From assembly GCA_022601195.1 (NCBI GenBank), contig JAHZIX010000039.1:1-64000 (forward strand): a stretch of DNA of 64,000 nt. The letters run 5' to 3'. The notes below the pieces were generated by a model, which was given only the letters and a program-made list of their open reading frames with translations, ran no database searches and was not told where the DNA came from. Shown in pieces: positions 57,006 through 64,000 of this stretch; positions within the stretch are counted from its first letter, which is position 1; each line of letters opens with the position of its first letter. The stretch is from Deltaproteobacteria bacterium. GTDB taxonomy: Bacteria; Acidobacteriota; Thermoanaerobaculia; Multivoradales; JAHZIX01. The position numbers and the translations under genes are program-made.

Positions 57006-57311
57006 ATGCCTCTGTACGAGTATCAGTGCCAAGCCTGCGAAGCTTGTGTCGAAGTTATCCAGCGGTTTGATGACGCTCCCTTGACGACTTGCAAGGAGTG
57101 TGGCGGAGAGCTCAAGAAGCTTCTCTCAGCGCCCGCTTTCCATCTCAAGGGAAGCGGTTGGTATGCCACTGACTACGCCAAGTCAGGAGCAGCCTCCAAG
57201 CCCGCCTCGGATTCCAAGAAGGAGTCTACGCCCTCTTCCCCAGCTTCCAGTGACAAGGCTGAAACCAAGACGACCAGCGCGAAGACGTCCGAGTCCTCGG
57301 CTGCAAGCTAG
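57006..57311 (+). CDS. FmdB-family zinc-ribbon protein
   Basis: A 101-residue protein. MPLYEYQCQACEACVEVIQRF and TTCKECGGELKKLLSAPAF form the CxxC-x(n)-CxxC ribbon of the FmdB family, whose role (regulatory in some methanotrophs) is little known. The tail beyond residue 55 is Ser/Lys/Thr-rich. It is 36 bases behind the DUF4388 gene and probably in one transcript. An 11-base direct repeat (GGCTGCAAGCT, 57299-57309 and 57319-57329) spans the stop. Confidence 0.85.
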   Translation: MPLYEYQCQACEACVEVIQRFDDAPLTTCKECGGELKKLLSAPAFHLKGSGWYATDYAKSGAASKPASDSKKESTPSSPASSDKAETKTTSAKTSESSAAS

Positions 57312-57737
57312 CTTTCCAGGCTGCAAGCTCGAGACTATCCGGCCCCTGTTCTATCGACCCCAGCTTCGTTGTCTCTCCATATCCATGGCTACGGAGCCGC
57401 TAGCCTCGGCGCCCTAGCAGGCAACCAAAGTCCACTCCTGGCGACCGTCATCTCAGGAATTGGGAATGCGAGAGGAGCATATCGTTGTTGCCTAAGGGTG
57501 ACATCAGGTTGCTAGGGCGGCTCACTTCCAGATTCGAGGTGAAGGGGACCGAAGTTTCGACGAGGACAAGGCAGATTGGGAACTCTGCTAATCTGATCCT
57601 AGGCTGGGCGGGAAGATGCCCAGGAGCGGGCCTTGTCCATCTTTTGCTCCGTCCCCATGGGCTTCAGAGGTGCTTGAGGTCAAGAAACAACCCGTAATTG
57701 CTGGAATCAATTCCTTTCGAGGGTCTTCGGAGGCTCC
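57312..57737 (+). other. 426-base leader of the metzincin gene, structured part 57544-57656
   Basis: No gene is seen. A nested fold is visible: GGGGAC (57544-57549)/GTCCCC (57651-57656) outside, a perfect 9-bp stem GGACAAGGC (57564-57572)/GCCTTGTCC (57630-57638), and inside it two hairpins, AGATT/AATCT (57573-57577/57590-57594) and CTGGGC/GCCCAG (57604-57609/57618-57623). GGAGC (57623-57627) could also pair with GCTCC (57646-57650). I do not match it to a known riboswitch class. Confidence 0.45.
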
Positions 57738-60716
57738 ATGCGACTTTTCTACCAGGTCACTTTCTTCTCTTTCTTGTCCCTGGCTGTCTTACCAGCTTGG
57801 GCTGTCACCTACGTCATGGTGGAGGATGCGGATCTAGCCGATCAGGCCCCCATCATTGCCGAGGTCCGAGTGCTTTCGGTCGATCGGTCGCCCCTAGTGG
57901 ACCGCGCGGTGACCGACTACCTCATGTCCGTCGAGCATCTCTTGAAGGGTGACGTAGATGGAGCGGCGACGGTTACGGTTCGCGTGGCGGGGGGAGTACA
58001 GGGCAACGGTATGGAGATGCACCTTTTCGGAGCACCTCGCTTTCGCGAAGACCAGAGGGCCCTTCTGTTCCTGAATCCCCGATCTGATGGAACTTATGGA
58101 ATTCTGCATTTTTTGCTTGGCGCTTTCCATCTGGTCTCGGTGGGTGAGGCAGAACTGGCTCTTCGAAATCTCGCTGAAGCGGCGGCTGTCACCCAGGAGG
58201 GTGAGCCGGACCTGCGACCTCAAACTTTGAGAGATTTGGGGAAGTTTCGGCAGTGGATCGAAGATCGACAGCAAGGATTTTCCCCTGCCATTGATTATTT
58301 TCTCGCTCCAGAAGACTTGGGCCTAAGCAACGTGGCCGATGCCTTCACTCTGATCCGCTTCGACGGAGTACCGACTCGGTGGTCGGTGTTCGATAGTGGC
58401 AGCCGCGCCACTTTTTCCCTCGATTCTTCTGGCCAACCGGGGCTACCGGATCTGGGGGTCGCTGCTTTCAGGGCAGCCCTTCGAGCCTGGAATGAAGAGC
58501 CGAATACGCCCATCGATCTGCGCTATGGCGGCTTTACCGAGGCGGACGGAGGCTTGATGGAGTTCGACAATATCAACGCCATCCTCTTTGACGACCCCAA
58601 CGGCAATGACATTTTCGAATCGCCCTTCAGCTGTTTCACTGGTGGAATTATCGCTGCTGCCTCTCCGTGGACCAGCTCCGGGAACCGGGTGTTTCACCGG
58701 GGGATCGAGTTTCGGCGGATCAGCGGTGGTGATGTGGTGACCAATAAGGGGCTGGCATGCTGGATCAACCAAAATCGCAGGGCCCAAGAGGTCTTTGCCC
58801 ACGAGATCGGTCACACTCTCGGACTGAGCCACTCCTGCGGCGACGATAGTGCGGGCCCCTGTGATACCAACGTCAAGAACCAAGCCCTGATGCGGGCTGT
58901 GATTCACGGCGACAATCGAGGTGCCTTACTCAACGAGGATGATCAAGAGGGACTCTGTTTTCTCTATGCCTTATCTTGCGACATCGGTGGCGGCGGCGGT
59001 GGCGGTGGAGGCGGTGGTGGTGGCGGTGGCGGCGGAGAAGCACCAGCGGCACCCACGGATCTGGTAGCGGTAGGAGAATCCACCTCCTCGATTCGCCTGA
59101 CCTGGGTCGACAATGCAGACAACGAAACCCAATTTCAAATGGAGCGCCTGGTGGGTGGCTCCTTTCAGCGAATTCGAACCCTCGGCGCCAATGTCACTAC
59201 TTTCTTAGACACCGAGTTGGCTGCTGGCACGAGCTTTACGTATCGAGTGCGGGCTCGCAACGACAGCGGCGTCTCCGCCTTCTCCGAGCAGGTGGAAGCC
59301 AGCACGCTACCGGACGTTCCTCCCCCAGCCGCCCCTGAAGGCTTGGTGGCATCGACCTTATCCAGTACCCAAGTCAGCTTGGAGTGGAGTGACCTTTCCG
59401 ACAACGAGACTCACTTCGAGGTGGAGCTCCTGAATGGCGGAAGTTTTGAGCAGGTTCAGGTGGTGGACGCCAACAGCACGGCCACGGTGGTAGATGGTCT
59501 TGCGCCCTACAGCTCTCATACCTTGCGCATCCGTGCTCAGGGCGTGGGAGGCAGCTCCGCCTATACCAATCAAGCCACGGCGGATACCCATCCGGAGGAT
59601 ACGTCGACCCCGCTGGGGCCAACTCAATTGCTGGCGATTCCCCTGTCGACGGACCAGATTCGGGTCGTCTGGCAAGACAATGCCACCAACGAGCTGACCT
59701 ACTCCATCGAGATGAGCAGCGGAGGGGCCTTCCAAGAGGTGGCCAGCTTGCCGCGGGATTCCGTCGGCTTCTTGGTGGAAGACCTGACGCCCGGAGTGGA
59801 CTATCGATTTCGTGCTCGCGCCGCGGGAGTTTTCGACTCCTCCGAAGCGTCCGCGGAGGCTCTCGCAACCATTACACCCGCCGGAAGTGTGTGTACACCC
59901 GGTACTGGGACGGCTTGTCAGCTGGAGGATCGTTTCCAGGTAGAGGTGCAGTGGCGCAACCAGAGAAACGGGGAAGTGGGCCGCGGTATGGCGTCACCGC
60001 TCTCGGATCGCACGGGAACGTTTTGGTTTTTCAACGCCAATAACACCGAGTTGATCGCCAAAGTCATTGACGGTCAGGGAGTCAACAATCGATTTTGGTT
60101 CTTCTATGGCGCTCTGACTAACCTCGAATACTGGATTACCCTCAGCGATACCGTTTCGGGACAGGTCAAGGCTTACCACAACCCTCCGGGAGAAATCTGC
60201 GGCGAGGCTGACACCGCTGCTCTACTCGGAGATGGTGCTCCTCTTGCTCCCCTAGAAGTGGTTGCTCCAGAAGCAGCCCCGCTGGAGGCTCAGATCCTCC
60301 TGGCCGATACCGCCCTCCTGCAGGCACTTCCCTTTGACCATCTAGAGCCCCGACCAGAAGCGACAGGAATCGCTTGTGGGGGGGGAGTTGAGGATTTGTG
60401 CTTGTTCGGTGACCGCTTTCGGGTCGAGGTCAGCTGGACGAGACAAGATGGGCAGCAAGGCACTGGAACCGCGATCCCTTCCAACGATCGCACCGGCTAC
60501 TTCTGGTTCTTCAACGAGGACAACATCGAGCTCGTGGTGAAGATGCTCGACGGCCGCTCTTCCAATGGCAATTTCTGGCTGTTCTATGGAGCGCTGAGCA
60601 ACGTTCGTTATGAGTTGACGGTCACCGATACGCTCACTGGTGCCAGCAAGGTCTATCTCAATGAACAAGGAAATGTTTGCGGGATAGCCGATACCGAAGC
60701 CTTGCAGGATCCTTGA
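57738..60716 (+). CDS. Secreted metzincin metalloprotease with FN3 and two 'FWFF/ELVVK' domains
   Basis: A 992-residue exported protease. Order: signal peptide (FFSFLSLAVLPAWA), an N-terminal region of about 200 residues, a catalytic metzincin domain with HEIGHTLGLSH (His355, Glu356, His359, His365), a 17-Gly linker, three fibronectin type III domains (about 435-715), and two C-terminal domains of the type in the gene at 52921 (RFQVEVQWRNQ ... FWFFNANN and RFRVEVSWTRQ ... FWFFNEDN). GGAGG lies five bases before the ATG. A conserved Met-turn is not certain by eye. Likely a surface or extracellular protease. Confidence 0.85.
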   Translation: MRLFYQVTFFSFLSLAVLPAWAVTYVMVEDADLADQAPIIAEVRVLSVDRSPLVDRAVTDYLMSVEHLLKGDVDGAATVTVRVAGGVQGNGMEMHLFGAPRFREDQRALLFLNPRSDGTYGILHFLLGAFHLVSVGEAELALRNLAEAAAVTQEGEPDLRPQTLRDLGKFRQWIEDRQQGFSPAIDYFLAPEDLGLSNVADAFTLIRFDGVPTRWSVFDSGSRATFSLDSSGQPGLPDLGVAAFRAALRAWNEEPNTPIDLRYGGFTEADGGLMEFDNINAILFDDPNGNDIFESPFSCFTGGIIAAASPWTSSGNRVFHRGIEFRRISGGDVVTNKGLACWINQNRRAQEVFAHEIGHTLGLSHSCGDDSAGPCDTNVKNQALMRAVIHGDNRGALLNEDDQEGLCFLYALSCDIGGGGGGGGGGGGGGGGGEAPAAPTDLVAVGESTSSIRLTWVDNADNETQFQMERLVGGSFQRIRTLGANVTTFLDTELAAGTSFTYRVRARNDSGVSAFSEQVEASTLPDVPPPAAPEGLVASTLSSTQVSLEWSDLSDNETHFEVELLNGGSFEQVQVVDANSTATVVDGLAPYSSHTLRIRAQGVGGSSAYTNQATADTHPEDTSTPLGPTQLLAIPLSTDQIRVVWQDNATNELTYSIEMSSGGAFQEVASLPRDSVGFLVEDLTPGVDYRFRARAAGVFDSSEASAEALATITPAGSVCTPGTGTACQLEDRFQVEVQWRNQRNGEVGRGMASPLSDRTGTFWFFNANNTELIAKVIDGQGVNNRFWFFYGALTNLEYWITLSDTVSGQVKAYHNPPGEICGEADTAALLGDGAPLAPLEVVAPEAAPLEAQILLADTALLQALPFDHLEPRPEATGIACGGGVEDLCLFGDRFRVEVSWTRQDGQQGTGTAIPSNDRTGYFWFFNEDNIELVVKMLDGRSSNGNFWLFYGALSNVRYELTVTDTLTGASKVYLNEQGNVCGIADTEALQDP
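58986..59036 (+). repeat. GGN trinucleotide repeat encoding 17 glycines
   Basis: Seventeen consecutive Gly codons (mostly GGC and GGT) between the metzincin and the first FN3 domain. Codon mixture suggests an old, selected linker rather than recent slippage, but length variation between strains is likely. Confidence 0.8.
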
Positions 60717-60781
60717 AGCTCCTACTTCTTCGTTGCCCAGAGATCTTTCAGTCTCCAGCCCTTCGACCGGCCGGACAGTTT

Positions 60782-60820
60782 GGTTTGAGGCTCTGGTTTG
60801 AGGCTTTGGTTGGAGCCTAG
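60782..60820. repeat. 13-base tandem repeat, three copies (second locus)
   Basis: GGTTTGAGGCTCT, GGTTTGAGGCTTT and GGTTGGAGCCTAG run in series between the convergent stops of the metzincin and the next membrane protein. Same period and copy number as the array at 28436, but a different sequence. Confidence 0.6.
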
Positions 60821-60851
60821 CGAGGCAGACTCGTTCCAAGTCGAGAAAATC

Positions 60852-62294
60852 TCAGTCGGATAGCCCATTCCGGCGAACCCAACGATCGGATGCCAAGCTA
60901 GCCGCGAGTACTAATGCTGGCACCAGGTGACAGAGGATTCGAGCAAAGCTGGTGAGCACGTGAATGTGCGCTGCCTGCAGGTCGGTGAAATAGACGTAGA
61001 TATAGAACAGCAGCTGGACGAGGCAGACTCCGACCAACCACCGGAGATGGCGTTGAAGTAGCAGGAAGGGAGCCACTGCGAGGGACGCCAAAGCCAGGCC
61101 ATGCCAGTGAGGATTGCGCAGGGTCTGCCAAATGGCAGGAAAGATGAGGGCCGCGTTGGCCGGATTGAACGGCCCTCCGTTGGGGCGCCCGAAGAGGTCA
61201 TGGCGGAAGCACTGGACCAGCCAGGGTAGGGTGCACAGTGCCAGCGGTAGAGCCAGTAGGATCCATCGGCCGAGGGGCCACCGCCCGATTCCCCATCGCC
61301 CTATCGTCCACCGTTGTTGCGGAACTGCCTCCTGGCGAACCGAGTCCGGGAGAGCTTTGGTAGGCTGCCATAGCCGCTCTCGGAGGCCGTGGGCCGAAAG
61401 GAGCAAAACAGCGAGGATCAGCCCTTCCACCTTCGAGATTGCCGCGAGGCAAGCTGCGAGAGTGATCAGCAGATCTCTACCGGTGGCACCCTCTTCCCAA
61501 GATAGGCCCGAGGAGTCGACCTTCCCAACTGGCTGTAAGAGAGCCACAGCTCCCAGCAGTAGAGCTGCAGCAATCATCAAGTCCGGGCCACCGGAGAGGG
61601 GATGGCCGATGCCAAAGGCGGCGATACCGAGGCTCCCTATGGCCAGGAATCCTTGAGTCGCCGTGAAGGAGGCCCCAGCTCGAACCAACGCCTGCCGTCC
61701 GGCGACCAGGCCGAGCCCCCAAAAAACCGGAGACCACAACAGCATCGCAGACTCGTCGAAACCACCTCTGAGAAACGAGGTTGCGGCGAAAATCTCGGGC
61801 AGCAAGAAAGGATAGTCGGGGTGGGCGAGCCGATTCCAGGGCTGGATCAGAAAATCGTAGTCAAAGCCTCGAGCCAGAAAGAAACGGTGGCCTTTGACGC
61901 CCCAGTGGTAAACGAAGTCCGGGTTCGTGCTCCAGAACCTGGCGCCTGCTACCGCCATGGCTGCGACTCCTCCGAAGCCTAGGAGATCTCCCCAGCCAAG
62001 ACGTGACGAGGGGTTTGGTAGCAGGGGGGAGACTCCCTGGGCCTTGGTGGAGGTTGACCATCCCAGCAGAGCGATGATTCCCAGAGGGATCCCGATGGTC
62101 AAAGGGCTCCAGGGGACGCCCATCGTGTCGAGAGTCGTCATGGTGAGGTGAAGAACCACCAGCCCTGCGGTCAGAAAGACTATCCAGCGGAGGTTTCGTT
62201 CGGTAGGGACTCCCTCCCGACAGAGGTGAATGAGGCTCCCCCTGCCGACCCAGATGCAGATGGCGATCAGGGCCAGGACCGAAAGAAGGCTCAT
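60852..62294 (-). CDS. Polytopic membrane protein, GT-C-like
   Basis: A 480-residue membrane protein from ATG 62294 with about eleven helices. It has LARGFDYDFLIQPWNRLAHPDYPFLLPEI in an outer loop and WYF/His-rich segments similar in layout to mannosyltransferase/ArnT-type (GT-C) proteins, though no catalytic motif is certain. A local repeat, RWTIGRWGIGRWPLGRW, of three five-residue units lies in one loop. The ATG overlaps the preceding stop (ATGA at 62291-62294), coupling it to the 148-residue gene. The upstream frame is unlike a protein. Confidence 0.7.
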   Translation of the reverse strand: MSLLSVLALIAICIWVGRGSLIHLCREGVPTERNLRWIVFLTAGLVVLHLTMTTLDTMGVPWSPLTIGIPLGIIALLGWSTSTKAQGVSPLLPNPSSRLGWGDLLGFGGVAAMAVAGARFWSTNPDFVYHWGVKGHRFFLARGFDYDFLIQPWNRLAHPDYPFLLPEIFAATSFLRGGFDESAMLLWSPVFWGLGLVAGRQALVRAGASFTATQGFLAIGSLGIAAFGIGHPLSGGPDLMIAAALLLGAVALLQPVGKVDSSGLSWEEGATGRDLLITLAACLAAISKVEGLILAVLLLSAHGLRERLWQPTKALPDSVRQEAVPQQRWTIGRWGIGRWPLGRWILLALPLALCTLPWLVQCFRHDLFGRPNGGPFNPANAALIFPAIWQTLRNPHWHGLALASLAVAPFLLLQRHLRWLVGVCLVQLLFYIYVYFTDLQAAHIHVLTSFARILCHLVPALVLAASLASDRWVRRNGLSD

Positions 62295-62737
62295 GGGACC
62301 ACTCGATACACAGCCCCGACTGGGCTCTCGGCGAGTAGTTGGAAATGACTGCGGCCGAGGCGCCGTCGAAAGGCGAGGCAATATTCCACGCCTGCCGGAT
62401 TGGCCGGCTTGATCGAGTGGATGTGAAGGGAGGGGGCGAGGTAGCCTGCCCAGCGCTCCAGGAAGAACACCCGATTAGGAGTCATGGAGGCCGGCGCCAC
62501 CAAGCCGACGTAGCTGCCCTGCGGAATCTCACCACCGGCTAAATCCAGCAGGCTGCGCAGCTGGCGTTCCTGGGGTGATCCCAGCTGCCAGCGCTGCGGA
62601 GCCGCCATTCCTCGTTGGCTTCGTTCCCGTAGCTTCGACCGGGTGGACAGCTCAGCTACCACATGAAAACCGAACCAGAGAGTCAGGGTGGTGATGAGTG
62701 CTTTTTGGAGGAAGCTGGCTGTCCTGTTCCGGCCCAT
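62291..62737 (-). CDS. Unknown single-pass membrane protein (148 aa)
   Basis: Has an N-terminal membrane helix (ALITTLTLWFGFHVVAELS) and a soluble part that includes GEIPQGSYVGLVAP and NPAGVEYCLAF. I do not recognise it. The gene is coupled to the GT-C-like membrane protein and lies six bases after the sigma-54 regulator stop, so all three may form one transcription unit. Confidence 0.6.
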   Translation of the reverse strand: MGRNRTASFLQKALITTLTLWFGFHVVAELSTRSKLRERSQRGMAAPQRWQLGSPQERQLRSLLDLAGGEIPQGSYVGLVAPASMTPNRVFFLERWAGYLAPSLHIHSIKPANPAGVEYCLAFRRRLGRSHFQLLAESPVGAVYRVVP

Positions 62738-62743
62738 GGGCGG

Positions 62744-64000
62744 CTAGGAGTTGCCGTCGGGATCCCTTTCTCCCGACGCAGTGATGCCAGCTTTCTTGGC
62801 GTAGTAACGGAACGACCGGAAGGTCATCTTGAGCAACTCCGCTGCTTGGGTCTGATTGCCATCGGTCCGTTCCAGGGCCTGACGCATCAGATGGCTACGG
62901 ATTTCCTCTAGGTAGGCTTCCAGATCTAGACCCTCGCTGGGAAGGTCAATGGAGTCCCGGGAAGAAGATTGGGTGCTGACCAGCTTCGGCGGCAAATCTC
63001 TTACGCCGATCGTTTCTCCCTGGGACAAAGCTAGCGTTCGCTCAATGGTGTTTTCGAGCTCTCGTACATTTCCCGGCCAATCGTAGGCCTCTAGGGCTCG
63101 CATAGCCTCCACGGAGATTTGTGCGTCCTCGACGCCCATTTCCTGGCTGTATTTACCCAGGAAATGACTGACGAGCAACGGAATGTCATCGCGGCGGGAA
63201 CGCAAAGGCGGTAGCTCGATGGGAATCACATTGATGCGGTAGAACAGATCTTCCCGAAACTCGTTGGCCGCGACCCGAGTCAGGAGGTCCCTATTGGTGG
63301 CAGCGATGATGCGGACGTTCACGGACTCTTCCCGGTTGCCACCGACCCGACGCACGGTCTTCTCCTGCAGCGCACGGAGCAGCTTTACCTGCATCGGCAT
63401 TGGCATTTCGCCAATTTCGTCGAGAAATAGAGTCCCCCCACTGGCCTCCTGGAATAGGCCCTTCTTGTCTCTCACGGCGCCGGTGAAGGAGCCCCTTTCG
63501 TGTCCGAAGAGCTCGCTTTCCAATAGCGATTCCGGGAGAGCCCCGCAGTTGATGGAGAGAAAACGGTTTTCTACTCTGGGGCTGGAGTAGTGAAGGGCGC
63601 GGGCAATGAGCTCTTTACCGGTGCCGCTCTCACCGTGGATCAGGACTGTGGAGTGGGTGCGAGCCACCCTTTCCACCACTTTGAAGATCGCCTGCATCTT
63701 TGGGCTGCGGCCAATGATGTTGGAGAAGGTGTACCTCTGCTCCAGCTCTCGGCGAAGGTAGACGTTTTCCTCCACCAGATCGGTTTTTTCGAGAGCCTTT
63801 TCTACCAGGATCTTCAGCTCGTCGACGTCGAAGGGCTTTGAGATGTAGTCATAAGCCCCGAGCTTCATGGCCTCGATGGCCGACTTACTGGAGGTGTACG
63901 CGGTCATCATGACCACGGAGGTACTGGGCCGGGTAGCCTTGATCTCGCGCAGAATGTCCAGACCATTGCCGTCGGGCATCATGATGTCGCAAAGGACCAG
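62744..64000 (-). CDS. Sigma-54-dependent response regulator (NtrC family), 5' end cut
   Basis: Activates sigma-54 promoters after phosphorylation. The frame is open to the window end. From that end come the last part of a receiver domain with the phospho-Asp in LVLCDIMMPDGNG, the conserved Lys in YISKPFDVDELK, an AAA+ domain (Walker A GESGTGKE, GSFTGA loop, Walker B GGTLFLDEIGEMP), and a Fis-type HTH (LRQALERTDGNQTQAAELLK). About 50 residues of receiver lie beyond the window. ATG at 63982 is inside the receiver, not the start. Confidence 0.93.
   Translation of the reverse strand: MVLCDIMMPDGNGLDILREIKATRPSTSVVMMTAYTSSKSAIEAMKLGAYDYISKPFDVDELKILVEKALEKTDLVEENVYLRRELEQRYTFSNIIGRSPKMQAIFKVVERVARTHSTVLIHGESGTGKELIARALHYSSPRVENRFLSINCGALPESLLESELFGHERGSFTGAVRDKKGLFQEASGGTLFLDEIGEMPMPMQVKLLRALQEKTVRRVGGNREESVNVRIIAATNRDLLTRVAANEFREDLFYRINVIPIELPPLRSRRDDIPLLVSHFLGKYSQEMGVEDAQISVEAMRALEAYDWPGNVRELENTIERTLALSQGETIGVRDLPPKLVSTQSSSRDSIDLPSEGLDLEAYLEEIRSHLMRQALERTDGNQTQAAELLKMTFRSFRYYAKKAGITASGERDPDGNS

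Noticed and set aside
1..64000. Selenoprotein with in-frame UGA
   Set aside because: No gene was seen that continues in family likeness beyond a TGA; a computed search is needed to be sure.

Overview
The window looks like a chromosomal segment of an Acidobacteriota bacterium, probably from the Thermoanaerobaculia or a neighbouring class. This is an inference from content only: DUF4388 and FmdB proteins, large TPR-CHAT and fibronectin-rich secreted proteins, and an AtuA/acyl-CoA carboxylase cluster. It also rests on a C-terminal 'FWFF ... ELVVK' domain that I associate with that lineage. Base composition is moderately GC-rich and coding density is high. I see no phage, insertion sequence or CRISPR array.

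Layout. 1-5.8 kb holds a hotdog thioesterase cut by the window edge, thymidine kinase, a DUF2203 protein, a HAD protein, the Fe-S pair ErpA and YgfZ, an alpha/beta hydrolase and an isochorismatase-type hydrolase. 5.9-14.3 kb is a long minus-strand run: acyl-CoA carboxylase beta subunit, AtuA, a small membrane protein, the detached AtuA C-terminal domain, a crotonase, a frameshifted YfhO-type protein, a HAD phosphatase and an 89-residue protein, several joined by stop/start overlaps. 14.3-21.6 kb holds a MoaD-MoaE fusion, an anchored gluzincin peptidase, a hybrid histidine kinase and a NarL/NarX-type two-component pair. 21.9-30.2 kb (minus strand) holds a sulfatase-fold lipoprotein coupled to an M16 protease pair, a methyltransferase, MoeB-rhodanese and a JAMM metalloprotease. 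31-38 kb holds a small Sm/Hfq-like protein, then a TPR-CHAT lipoprotein and an ankyrin membrane protein facing a divergent ECF sigma/zinc-finger anti-sigma pair. 37.5-47.5 kb holds a rhomboid, an ArsR regulator with an SRPBCC protein, and a tripartite-efflux operon of two RND pumps and one adaptor. 47.7-64 kb holds a penicillin-acylase-type hydrolase, an aminotransferase, tRNA-Sec, NsrR with a truncated haemoglobin, MoeA, DUF4388 and FmdB proteins, a metzincin with FN3 domains, two membrane proteins and a sigma-54 response regulator cut by the window end.

How the genes fit together. Molybdenum cofactor synthesis is represented by MoaD-MoaE, MoeB-rhodanese and MoeA; the JAMM protease is a candidate to release MoaD from its fusion. 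NsrR/trHb is a nitric-oxide response unit. The ECF/anti-sigma pair facing ankyrin and CHAT-protease genes looks like an envelope-sensing proteolytic system and is the best candidate for an undescribed system here. tRNA-Sec shows that selenocysteine is used, but no selenoprotein was recognised in the window.

Many start codons were moved inward from the longest reading frame on the basis of ribosome-binding sites, stop/start overlaps or signal peptides; the reason is given in each entry.
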